From assembly GCA_028095005.1 (NCBI GenBank), contig CM051462.1:240368973-240432972 (forward strand): DNA of 64,000 nt. Direction: 5' to 3'. A model generated the notes under the pieces. It was not told the origin of the DNA. It searched no databases and worked only from the letters and a program-made list of their open reading frames with translations. The translations under genes and the position numbers were made by a program. Below are positions 31,528 to 42,672 of the stretch, in pieces (positions within the stretch are counted from its first letter, which is position 1; each line of letters opens with the position of its first letter). The DNA is from Rhynchospora pubera. Its lineage: Eukaryota > Streptophyta > Magnoliopsida > Poales > Cyperaceae.

Positions 31528-33788
31528 TGTCACACCCCGCTGCCCCGGGCGTGACAGATCCCGCCGCGACTACACGCGCCGCGTGCAGCCGCAAGGCTTA
31601 CCATCCTATTTCCAGCACAATTTACCATGTATTTACTATACTTATGGCAGCAACACTGTCCCAGGACCAACAGACATTGCTTGTACATCATGTAAATGAA
31701 AATTTCAGCATGCCCTCTCTTGTATTTGTAAAAATCCAGCCATAAAGGCACCCATTTCCCATCAGTTTATCAAGTCCCAACCCATGCACATAGCAGATTA
31801 ATCATGGCAAACACACAAGTCAAGCATTTACATAACATACAAGCACAACTACATGGCAAAACAATTATATAACAACGCTCAAAAGCATAGCAAAACATGG
31901 CCGTTACTTAGGCTTATCCTTTCCTTGCACTCCACCCGGCCTCCAACCTGGAACCCATGAAAACATGGAAACGTGAGAAAGGGAACCATTTCTCAGTGCG
32001 GTATTTAGTTCCAGCCACGCATGAACCCGAAGCTTCATGTTGCGGAACTAAATACGCAACCGAAATACATAAGAAAATAGCTTTACATAATATAAGTTTC
32101 AGCCATAAAATCATTTGAAAACATCATGCAATGCATGGCCAGCCAAATAAGGTTAGGAAATCAAATAACATAAGAATACACAAAAGCCAGCCATAATTTG
32201 GTTCCTAACCATGCACTCTACAAGTCTGGTTCTATATCAATTCATCTAGCAAATCATTCCAATACAACAGACCGCGATTTACCCACGCCGGGGTTTGCCA
32301 ACGGCCTTACCAATCGATCCATCAAACTTGTACTAATGCTGAGGACATTTACCCCCTCAATCATGAGTCCCGGAACATAAGCGCTTATCTCACGGCCCTT
32401 GGAACAACGGTTCATGACGCCGCTTTCCAAAGATGCAAATGCCATTCATCACACAATAGTACATCCTTACCATTTCCTTTCCATTCCAATTCAGCCATCC
32501 AATAAGAAAACCATCCAATATGCATGTCATTTACTTACCAATTCCTTTCCTGTCCATAGTCATGTAATATAGCAATTCATAAATGCAAATTACATGCAAG
32601 TCATGCACAAACAGTCAAACAACATGCATAAATATATATACTTTTACTTCCAAAAAACATGAGATTTCGGGCTCAGGTGGAATCCGCACCTTTACACCTA
32701 TTTACCGACCCGCCGTCGCTTAGGCGTTGCCGTTGCCTCACTGCTCAGGTCCCCCGCTTCGTGTCCTGCGAAGTCTGGTTCACATACACAAAACCCGTGG
32801 GTTACAACCATGCATAGCTAGCACCTAACTCATTCTGTTTCATGGGCAACTCACCAGACATGACACCGCTACATGGCTGGTTTGCGGTAGCAGCACCGTT
32901 CCTAGCGCCGCACGGTCTAACGTTGCTCACGCAACTACACCGTCTCTTGGCCATGCTACTGTCCTACCATGCTCATGCTCTCTACATGCATGTGGCCTGT
33001 TAAGACATGGTTACAGAACACTAGTTGACACCGCAACATCGCTGGCCTACCACACAACAACACCGTTAGGGACTGGTTCGGTATGGCAGCCATAAACTCA
33101 ACTTGGCAGCAGCCCCTGCCACTTTCCTTGGCCTGGTTTGAGTGGTTTACATGCTAAACCATGCACTGTACCTTGCTCTCGACTGCCCCAGCTATCCTGC
33201 TATAGTCCCGGCTAGTTGTTTCACCGTCAAACACACTCAAACAGCACTATAGATGGTCAGTTTTGGGGCTGGTAATGGCCTATACGAAATTTTCCAAGGT
33301 GAGGGGCTTATGGCTGGGGAGGGACAGCTCAAGAGGTGGGAGAACAGGTGTCAACAACCCATCTATTTGCTGGCCCAAGCAGCTGCTAGGTGTCAATAAA
33401 GTAGGGGCTGGTCAAAGGCATGTTAGACCATCCAACTGAACATCTCCATTAATCCTATGCACTGGACACGTCCATTACATGCTGCCCAAAATGCTAAGTA
33501 CACAATACACACTTGGGGAAGCGGCCTAAACACCGTTCTGGCTTACGGTTGCTAACCGGCAGCCAATGCAACACGCTTTGGTCTATCCAACGGCCATACT
33601 TTGGGTCCCTATTACAAGTCATTTTCAGTGCCAAATTGCCTATTTACATGATGCATGAGATGCTTTACAACACATGCAAGGCTGTTTCGTGGCCAACCGT
33701 TAACACTGCGTGACAAGAGTCGCTGCTGCCCACGCTTGGCATGGCCAAAACACTGTCTGGTCATGGGCCAAAACTGCCGTATCTCACA
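31528..33788 (-). repeat. element C 5' LTR (right copy)
   Basis: The length is 2261 bp, equal to the left copy. It contains the reverse complement of the B-type hairpin cluster near 31990-32060. Confidence 0.93.
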
Positions 33789-33793
33789 GGAGT

Positions 33794-34737
33794 TGGCTGA
33801 AATATTCCTTAGAAATTTTTGTAAATATCATGGCTGTCCACAGGAAATAATCTCAGATAGAGATGGTCGGTTTGTATCTCATTTTTGGAAGAGTTTTCAA
33901 GAGGCTATGGGTACCAAGCTGAAGTTTAGTTCGGCACATCACCCGCAAACTGATGGGCAGTCGGAGCGCACCATACAAACCCTGGAAGACATGTTGAGGG
34001 CGTGTGCATTGAGTTTTGGTGGTTCATGGCTTGATCATTTGTATTTGGCTGAGTTTGCATATAATAACAGCTTCCATTCCAGCATTGGCATGCCGCCGTA
34101 TGAGGCGTTGTATGGAGAGCCATGCCGTACACCGTTATGGTGGCAACCCAGGGGCAATTTTGTTCCAACTGGACCTGAGCTAGTGGCTGAAAATTCAGAG
34201 AAAACAAAGGTGGTCCTGAGTAGGCTCAAAGCAGCACAAGATCGGCAAAAGCGGTATGCCGATGTGCATAGGCGACCGGTTGAGTACAAGGATGGAGAAA
34301 GAGTATGGCTGAAGGTTTCTCCCATGCGTGGAGTGTATAGATTTGGTGTGACTGGAAAGCTAAGTCCTCGGTATGTTGGACCTTTTCCGGTGGAAGAAAG
34401 AGTGGGAGCAGTTGCTTATAAGTTGAAGCTGCCGGAGGAATTGAACCGTATACACCCAGTTTTTCATGTGTCACAGCTGAGACGGTTTGTTGGTGACCAA
34501 TCTCATGTATTGGATTATTCTCAGCTGCATCTTGGTGAAAACTTGACTTATGAGGAAGCACCTATGAGAATTCTGGACAGTAGAGAGCAACGGTTGAGAA
34601 CCAAAGTCATTAGGCTGGTACTTGTGCAGTGGGGGCGGCACTCAGAAAAAGAGGCAACTTGGGAGCTTGAGAGCACGATTAGAGAGCGTTACCCTGAGTT
34701 GTTCGTGAGTTCAGGTACGATTCGTTCAGAGGACTGA
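33794..34737 (+). CDS. element A Gag-Pol polyprotein, part 2 (integrase end and chromodomain)
   Basis: It continues the frame of 24478-28204 once C and one ggagt are left out. The two parts total 4671 bp, exactly the length of D's single intact frame. It holds the rest of the integrase core (ISDRDGRF aspartate and the glutamate in DGQSERTIQ), a GPY/F-type module (RYVGPFPVEER), a LNRIHPVFHVSQLR block and a chromodomain-like end (EATWELE...ERYPELF). The stop is TGA at 34735-34737. A spurious frame beginning in C's LTR at 33655 should not be taken as the start. Confidence 0.93.
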
Positions 34738-34747
34738 ACGGATTCTT

Positions 34748-34760
34748 AAGGGGGGAGGAA
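34748..34760 (+). other. element A polypurine tract
   Basis: AAGGGGGGAGGAA lies directly before the 3' LTR. Confidence 0.85.
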
Positions 34761-37118
34761 TGTGAGATACGGCTGTCTGACGGTGTCCCTGTCATGTAAA
34801 CACCATGCAACCAGGCCTTAGAGCGTGGGGGAAATTCAGGGGTTGGTAAATACGGTACTATGGGTTGCTCCAAATTGCATCCTGTCTATTAGGGGGGTGG
34901 TGGTGATTGAGACCTTGACTGACTAGAGACCCATGTAAATATACCCCCGTCCATGTCCAGACACTAGTGCAGTCATGTAAAGCGTGGTTGGAAACGGTAT
35001 AAGTCCCGCTATGATAACGGTTGCCTTACAATCAGACTATGTGTGTATGATGCATCATGTATGCCAAATTGAAATAAATTATTGCGTGGTATAATGACAT
35101 GGTATGATGACCCAAATTGTGACCAAAATGATGACCAAATTATGCTGTAACGCATGACGGTTACAGCCGGTCTGAGTGTGTGATTGTTAATGTAGCTGCC
35201 AAGTCATGAAATCTGTACTTAGGCATGTATGGTTGAATGTACTGGAGGTGTCCCATGCATGTAACACTGGAACTGTCCAGTGGTGCCCTTTGGAGCTGAC
35301 CAAAAGGCAGTCCAACTTGATTGACCAGCCCCAACAGATTAGTGACACCTAGCTGCTTAGTCATTAGGCAGGGGGAGATTGGTTTGCTGACACCTAGTCC
35401 CCACCCCTTTACCTCTTTCTCTGGCCCAATTGAGTGGACAATTATGCCCTTCTTGTTGCCAAATTCGTATCTGTTCTGTTCCCTACCAAAACAGGCCATT
35501 AGAGCTCAGTTTTGAGGCATTAGACAGTGGAAAGTAGTGATTGGGACATAGCTGGATAGTTGGAAAGGTAAAGAATAAGGTTGCATGCATGATTTTGGCC
35601 CTGGTTTACCCAAAACAGGTTGGAAAATTCATGATGGTGCATGAGTTGTGTATAGTGGCTGCTTTCCATGACTCAAACAGACCTTTGGGATGATGATTGT
35701 GATGCATTGCATAGTATTGTTGGTGCACCCTAACTGACCATGTGCTAATGAGCACCATAGGTCTGGCATTGGCTGGTAGACAAACCATGAAGCGGTGTTG
35801 CAAACACCCGCAAACCAGTCACGCAACGGTGTTTGGCTAGGTGCCTTTACCACGTAATTGCATGAGTTATAGGTTGGTGTTGAGTATGACTGTGACGTAA
35901 GGTTTTGATTGCTTGAACCAGACCCTGAGCAAGGTGATTCGGTGGACTTGAGCGGTGAAGCGGGTGCTTTGCAGCAGTAAACGGCGGGTAAAGCGATATA
36001 AGGTTTGAGGTGCGGATTTCACCTGGACCCTAACTCTTGTTGCTGTGCTAAACTTAAAGTATATTATGCATGTTGCTTGATGTTCTTGCATGTAGCCTGC
36101 ATGAATGAATTGCTATATTATATATATGCTACATGACTGTGCATAGGATGGATTGTTATCTCATGACATGCATATTGAATGGTTTATTTTATTGTGGCTG
36201 AATTGTGATATATGGTATGGCTGTGCTAATTGTGTGATGAATGGCATTTACATCTTTGGAAAGCGGCGTCATGAACCGTTGTTCCAAGGGCCGTGAGATA
36301 AGCGCTTATGTTCCGGGACTCATGACTATGAGGGGGTAAATGTTCTCAGCAATTAAGTACTATTTGGTTGTATTGATGGAAAGGAAATGACTTGGCTGAT
36401 TGGTAACCAGCCTAGTATTGTGCATGGATAGGTGTCCAACAAGTGCCGGCTTTTGTATGAATTGAATTTGAAAATTTCGGATAATCGTTGCTAGCTGGCC
36501 TTGCATTGCATAGCATGAATTGCTAACTGTTTTATGAATAAATTGTGCAAACTATGTTCTTATATATTAAACAGTGTGTATTTAGTTCCGCAACATGAGA
36601 CTTCGGGTTCATGCGTGGCTGGAACTAAATACCGCACTGAGAAATGGTTTCCTTTCTCACCGTACCATGTTTTCATGGGTTCCAGGTTTTGAAGGCGTGG
36701 GCTGAAAAGTGGAGAAGTAAGCCATGTACACTAAGCTATGCTATGTTTTGTATACATGTGCACTGTTGCATGTTCCATTGTGTAATTATGTGCTGGTTGT
36801 GTGTAAATCGAAGTTTGATGCTTAACTTGGCTGTTGCTTGTGGGTTTTGGGTTGGGGGAAAAGCTTATAAATTGTTTGGATACTTGCCTTTACGGCTGGA
36901 TACCAATGTTACAGGAGAAACTCTGGCAAAATTTTGTCTTGCACATGTACAAGCATAACCTCAACTTTGTTTATTTGAACTGTTGCTAGTTAAGTGCATG
37001 GTGCTTAGTATACTAAAACATGGCATAGTGACTTGTGGCCAATCAGTAAGCCTTGCGGGGCGTGCGAAGCACGTTCTTGCGGCGGAAATCGGTCACGTCG
37101 CCGCTGCGGGGTGTGACA
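34761..37118 (+). repeat. element A 3' LTR
   Basis: It is 2358 bp. Its first 150 bases are identical to 16338-16487, and the rest differs at about seven positions from 22125-24332. The duplication tactg follows at 37119-37123. Confidence 0.95.
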
Positions 37119-37428
37119 TACTGTTGCTAACAAACAAAAGTACTGGTGAAATATCAAGCTCAATGATCTGGTTAAATTGAGACTCGCTAGCCTCAAAATG
37201 ATGGATAGTGAGATCTACCACGGTGTCACGGGACTCTATCAAGAGACCGGAAATAATATGCAAATCAGATGAAGACCAAACCAATACTAAAGAAAAATTC
37301 CAAAGAGAAGGCAAATTACACAGATATTATCGGTGAAGAATATGGATCTACCACATACGAGCAGAACTCTTTGCAGTCTGAGAAAAGCTCACAATGTTGT
37401 CCCAAGCCTGCTGAGACGATGGAAGCCA

Positions 37429-37722
37429 CGATTATCAAAGGCACCCGCTCTCTAGAGAAGGCAGGAGGTCCTATCTTGAGTGTATGCAATCTACCCGCCA
37501 GAGATAACATATGCCAACACCGCTGACACAGGCACACAGCATTATGATCCTATCAAAGATATGCAAATATTGTCACCATGGACAAATTCCACATCACCAT
37601 ACCCGTACCTTGGGGAAAGATCACACTTTTATTTCAGGAGTCTACGATTATCTAAGGCACCCGCTCTCTCGAGAAGGCAGGAGGTCCTAACTTGAGTGTT
37701 TGCAATCTAACCGCCAAGGATA
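37429..37722. repeat. duplicated segment upstream of the TATA box
   Basis: Two copies (about 37429-37507 and 37644-37722) share GGCACCCGCTCTCT, GAGAAGGCAGGAGGTCCTA and CTTGAGTGT. They lie where LTR enhancer repeats are often found. Confidence 0.75.
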
Positions 37723-37763
37723 TATCGAGGCCAACACTGTCGCTGTAAACGACTCCCTCAGAT

Positions 37764-37772
37764 TATATAAAG
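37764..37772 (+). promoter_or_regulatory. TATA box of Tat-like LTR
   Basis: TATATAAAG lies at the expected upstream position for LTR transcription. Confidence 0.5.
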
Positions 37773-38099
37773 ACCTTATCCCACATCAAACCACTACATC
37801 AAATGGATCCATAATCCTTACCCAAATAATATCCTCATTCGGAAACCTTCAACATGTTCCTTAGTCACATTACTTATGCCTCAAACAGCTCAGTAATGTT
37901 GACTCGGTCTATCTTTTAAATCAACAACCAGATCTCACACAACAAAACTTACCTCTTTCGGTGCTGGAGGGAAATTACAATGTTCCGGTCGGAAGCCGGG
38001 CATTACCAGAACGCTTGCAAAGATTGCCGAGTGTCACCCTATTAACTTTCCTTGGCTAAATGCCAAGCATTATGTCACATTGGCGCTTGATCAGGAATC

Positions 38100-39900
38100 A
38101 AGCGAAGCTTCAACAGCTAGTCAGAGACTGAGTGTCAGAGGAACACTCCCATGATCGAGAACCAACTGTTCACGACGTACCGGTCGGCAGCTGGACGTTA
38201 CTTGAACGCTTAGCGTCATTTGAGTGACTCGTCTTGCCTAGATGTCAAGCATTATGTCACATTGAACGATTGGTCAGAGACTGAGCGTCAGAGGAACTCT
38301 CCTATGATCGAGAACCAATTGTCACCCGCACCTGGGGAGGCCAAGGGGCAGCTGACTTAGGTAGCACCCGCGCGCATAAGATTTTTGGACGCCCACAAAC
38401 CCAAGGGTCTGGCGAAGGATAGTTTCAATGCTTCGGGTGAGAGCCGAACTGTTGAAACCTTGGATATTTCAGGTGGCAGCTGAACTATCTACTGAACGTT
38501 TGAATAGCAATCAGGGTTCCTTATGAGGTTTCGAGTAACACTTGGACTATCTGCATGATATCTCGGCTGGCTACCAAGTATCATCAAAGTATTCCAAAGG
38601 AGGATCGAACCGTATGCTCAATACCCGATTGGCGAACAAACGTCACTTTAACATCTGACTGGCATCCAGATGAAATTCGGACACTTCAGGTGGCAGCTGA
38701 ACTGTCCATTGAACGGCCGACTAGCAATCAGATTCCTTTCAACATTTCGAATAACAGTCAGACTATTGTTTGATGCCTCGACTGGCTACCAGGTATCACC
38801 TCAATACTCTGAGTGAGGATCGAATTGTTACTTATCTGATTGGCGAGTGGACGTCACTTCAACGCTTCGAAGAATAATCGAGTCATCTGTCCGATAAGCT
38901 GGCTGGCTACCAGATATCACTTCAGAGTCTCAATTATGATCGAATCGGAAGGGAACATCTGATTGGCACCCAGATGTCACTTCTAAACGATTCGAATAGC
39001 AATCGGACCAATTGTTTGGTACCTTGGCTGGATACCAGGTATCACCTCAATACTCCGGATGATAATCGAATTGGCACTTAACACTTGGCTGGCAACCAAG
39101 CGTCTTCGATTCATGTGGCAGCTGAATCGATTCCTAGATATTTGACTTGCGACCAGATGCACTGTCGACACCTCAAGCAACAATCGGATAACCTGTGGGA
39201 TATCTTGGCTGGATACCAGATATCACCTCAGTATCTCGAATGATGATTGAACCGTCTACTCAATGTCTGAATAGCAACCAAATGTCTCCTGAACGCTCTG
39301 AACAACAATCAGATTATCTGTTTGATAGTCTGGCTGGCTACCGGATATCACCTCAGTACTTCGGATGGAGATTGGAACGTCACTTAACGTCTGATTGGCA
39401 ACCAGATGTCTTAACGATTCGAGTGACAGTCGAATCGTTCCCCTGATACCTTGGATGAAAACTAGATACCACCTCAACGCTTCAAATGGCAACTGGATCG
39501 TCTACTTGATATCATGGCTGGAAACCATGTATCAACGCAACGCTTCAAGTGACAAGAGAACCGTTTATTTGATATCTTGGCTGGAAACCGAGTATCATCC
39601 CAAGAAAAAGAAATCGAACATTGCCAAATGTCACTTCAACGCTTCGGGAGCAAACCGAATCGTCACTTTGAACATCGCCAAATGTCACTTTTAACGGAAG
39701 CCACTCCGTCTATTGAACGTCTTGGTCAGGTACCAGATGTCACTTAACGCTCTATGCCCATTGAACGAGCGTCACCCCGCTTCCCGGGAAAGGTCAAGGG
39801 GCAACCGACTCGGGTCGCACCCGCGCGCATAAGATTTTAACGCTCATAAACCCAGGGGTCCGGCGTCTTTAACATCCACAAGCCCAGGGGCCTGATGTTA
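38100..39900. repeat. pair of GC-rich repeats flanking the array
   Basis: Copies near 38310-38410 and 39765-39895 share GCACCCGCGCGCATAAGATT, a CAAGGGGCA word and an AAACCCA-GGGTC word. They bracket the TACCAG array. Confidence 0.7.
38450..39760. repeat. imperfect tandem repeats with GGCTGGATACCAGATATCAC words
   Basis: About ten diverged units occur. Each has a GGCTGG-TACCAG-TATCACCTCA-like word followed by a GATGATTGAA-like word, at irregular spacings of roughly 60-150 bases. Confidence 0.7.
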
Positions 39901-40364
39901 ACTCAAAAAAAAAAAGAAAGAAAACAACCTCAAGCACCGCATCAACCAAATTTAACGATCTGATCAGGGATCAGATGTCACTTTCAGACAACCTCGACAA
40001 AGATCAACAGGAAGTCTAAGAAACCCGCTTCGGGAAGTCCATGCTTTATAAAAACAAAAATGCAAACCATAAGAGCCTAAATCTTGATTCCGCACATTAC
40101 AGAGAGAACTCGGGAAACGAGAAGATTACAAGCGTCCAGCGACGGCAGTCAACTGAAACCGCTACAAGCTTAGAACTCCAGAGACTGCTGTCCCCTGCAA
40201 TCCAAAGTCCACACAAAAAAATATAATAATATGATATATTAATATAGCATTGCAGTAGTAATATTAATAATAATATAAAAAAAAACAAAGAAAAAATATA
40301 TAAATGCATGATAGGAACGCTAATTGCATATTTACAATTCCCTAACAGCTCACGACACACAATC

Positions 40365-40631
40365 CTTTGATTTTCCCGATCTAGAGGTGCTCCTGACCAT
40401 GTCGGAGGTAATTAACAGTAGGGGCTTGCGCCTACTGGAAAGAAAGGACCCCTTCAAATAATAAACCCTCGTGAAAACTCAAGACCGTACAGTTACCGCG
40501 CTTCGGGGTGGTATCGGTATCGGCCTCTTGAGGCTCGCGAGGGGTATCTGATCCGCATTCTTTTTTGCCCCTCAATCCGAGACCGAATTTTCCTCTGTTG
40601 ATCCGAGGGCCGTGAAAAAGTGCGAGACAAC
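40365..40631 (+). repeat. conserved LTR end shared with 7191-7462
   Basis: It is the plus-strand counterpart of the left LTR end. Both include GGAGGTAATTAACAGTAGGG and CTTGCGCCTACTGG, then GAGGGGTATCTGAT and GTGCGAGACA. Confidence 0.8.
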
Positions 40632-41810
40632 AGGTTATCAGCTATAGCCACTCGGAACTATTCCGAGAACAAGACAATGATCGGAGATGATAACTTTATT
40701 GATGTATTGGAGATTAACTTCTCATGACTTGTCAACTCTAGGTGTGGATGCCTTTTGAGATTTTATTATTCTTTTGATAGGAACTAGTAAATTTGATTAT
40801 GAATAATAAAAGTGACTTGGAATAATGAAAAATGGATAATGAATGTGAAACAGAATAAGACCGAGTAGTTAAGTCGTTTTACCCGAGGTTTCCATTATCG
40901 GGAGATTGCACCCCAGCTAATGCCGGTGGTCTCCTTATGATAGTAATCACGGGCAACACATACTGATCTATTCAGATATTCAGCCTCTAGGTGGATTAGC
41001 GGTCATTTGGTATATATATTTCTTTTGTTTGGACTGGCTAGAACCATTAGGTGTGTGGAAGCGGACTACCCCGTGGAACTCCGAGGTAGTAGCCCAGTAC
41101 TGGTGTATACTAGCCCCCGCATAGTGCACGGTGGAGGGCAGGAGCGGTTGCAAAGCAACCAGAGTCGGGTGTCTATACATTAGGTATACACTCAATGGGT
41201 AGGATCAAATAAGCACATGTACGGTCAGGAAACACAATGTGTTATGGTGGACCTGGCGCAGGACTTTTTTTCCTAGATTTAAGTAAAGATTGGGACATGT
41301 AGGGTGGATTTGGCACGAGAATTATTCCCGTAGGGTTGGAGTTTTGTAAGGTGGATAGTCTCGTATAATATTATATATTATTCCTCAAGAAAGTACATCG
41401 AATCACTTCATATCTCTTTTCTTAAATAAAAACAATTAAAAGTCTTCGAGACAGGATTGACATTAGTTTATAAATTAAGTTCTAATCTTTTGAATAACTA
41501 AATTTCAAAATGGCTTGATTATATTACCACACTGAGTATTCACGTACTCAGCCCATAAATTAATTTGTGGAGACAGGTTCATTCTTGGCTGATGACAAAG
41601 ACCTGACTTTAGAGACCACAAGCCGTTGCTGATTGATGCCACGCTTCCGTGTTAAAGATAAACATGGTACTATTTTCGTGGCTTTATTTTTGTGATTTAT
41701 TTGCTCCTGATACACTGTTATATATCCTTTCATGTATACAATAGAGTGTATGCACGTGGCGGGGTTGTCATCCTCGAATTACAGCTTGGTTCGGGGTGTG
41801 ATAGAACAAT
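40632..41810 (+). mobile_element. LTR-like remnant of another gypsy family
   Basis: The sequence contains TGAGTATTCACGTACTCA near 41532 (a 6-bp stem with a 6-base loop) and ends near 41806 with TTCGGGGTGTGATAGA. Both are like the 3' halves of Tekay-type LTRs. No coding frame, primer site or target duplication was found. Confidence 0.35.
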
Positions 41811-42229
41811 TATATGTATTAACTAAAACAGTTAAGGGCTGTTATATATAATTACATAGGGAGAGATCGAATCAGAGAGGAGGGAGTAGGAGGGGGAGGG
41901 AGAGGGAGCGAAACAGAGAGAGAGAGTGGATGAGTCCCAGGGATGATGGATGAGGACGACGACGAAATTAGAAAGCAGTATATAACTGTTCCATCGTTCC
42001 AGGGGACGATGGAGATGACGGCAAAAATGGAAAGCAGTTAATTACACGTTTTCTAAAAATGAAAAATGCGTGTCTGGGATGATGGGGATGATGGATCTGA
42101 AGGATGATCCTTATTAGCCCCAAATATCTAAAAATATATAAATATGGATCTTTTTTAGGTTGTTTTCTATTTTTGTGACTATTATATATTTTTAAAAGCA
42201 TCGGATTGTACAAAACAACTCGCATATAC
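41811..42229. other. no gene; purine-rich tract
   Basis: From about 41870 to 41925 the plus strand is almost all A and G (GGAGGGAGTAGGAGGGGGAG and similar). Nothing else is recognised. Confidence 0.6.
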
Positions 42230-42590
42230 TGTCACACCCTACAGCGGCGGCATGACAGATTCTCGCCGCATGCACGTGCTTTGCATGCACCGCAAGGCTT
42301 ACCAACCGTTTAACGGGTCCAATACTATGCTTTTATCATACCAGGCAACACATCATCAGTAAAAAACTCTAACTTGAGGTTATGCTTGTCAATGAGTAAG
42401 ACAAAAATTTGGACAGAGTCTCTCCTGTAAATAGTTGCATCCAGCCATATAGGCTAACATTCCCACAGTTGTATAGTTTTTCCCCAATCCAAAACACAAG
42501 GCAACAGTTAATCCAAGCATCAAAACAACAGTTTACACACAACAAGCATGGGACCAAGATACTCTCTCCAGGTACAGCCTCACTTGGTCT
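42230..42590 (-). mobile_element. truncated, diverged A-family LTR end
   Basis: It begins TGTCACACCCTACAGCGGCG and follows the D LTR start (47092 onward) with many substitutions, including AAGGCTTAC, AACTTGAGGTTATGCTTGT and CATCCAGCCATATAGG. The match fades near 42590. It is clearly older than A and D. Confidence 0.75.
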
Positions 42591-42672
42591 TTCAGAAATA
42601 CTTCTATTACAATGTCATCTGTTGCTATAGTTTTTGCCGAGCTAATGATAGATACAAGTTAATCAATTTCAG

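Larger units (their letters stand above)
28205..33788 (-). mobile_element. element C: Gag-only non-autonomous LTR element, minus orientation
   Basis: Two 2261-bp LTRs (28205-30465 and 31528-33788) flank a 1062-bp interior, the same interior length as B. The target duplication is ggagt (28200-28204 and 33789-33793). The LTRs differ by eye at only one position (about 29188 versus 32511), so this looks like the youngest insertion here. It is of the B family in reverse orientation and sits in A's integrase coding sequence. Confidence 0.95.
16338..37118 (+). mobile_element. element A: Tekay/Del-type chromovirus, nested by B and C
   Basis: The element starts with TGTGAGATACGGC and ends with GGGGTGTGACA. 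It is flanked by the five-base duplication tactg (16333-16337 and 37119-37123). Two other elements interrupt it: B in the 5' LTR and C in the integrase coding region. With these and one copy of each target duplication removed, both LTRs measure 2358 bp and the polyprotein frame is open for 1556 residues. By eye the two LTRs differ at about seven positions, which indicates a recent insertion. The lineage call rests on domain order, zinc knuckle pattern and a C-terminal chromodomain-like tail ending ERYPELF. Confidence 0.95.
37119..40631 (+). mobile_element. Tat-like LTR, plus orientation, start not fixed
   Basis: The right end GTGCGAGACA (40631) and the preceding 260 bases match the end of the LTR at 7191. 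No primer-binding site follows, so this is a solo LTR or a 3' LTR. It has a TATA box at 37764-37772, a duplicated segment upstream of it and long imperfect tandem repeats downstream. I could not find a start with a matching target duplication; the true left end is somewhere between 37119 and about 37640. Confidence 0.6.

Noticed and set aside
33655..33793. Apparent N-terminus of the 360-codon frame at 33655-34737
   Set aside because: These codons come from C's LTR. The native sequence starts at 33794 as the continuation of A's integrase.
41870..41925. Purine-rich tract as a retrotransposon polypurine tract
   Set aside because: It is much too long and is not followed by an LTR start.
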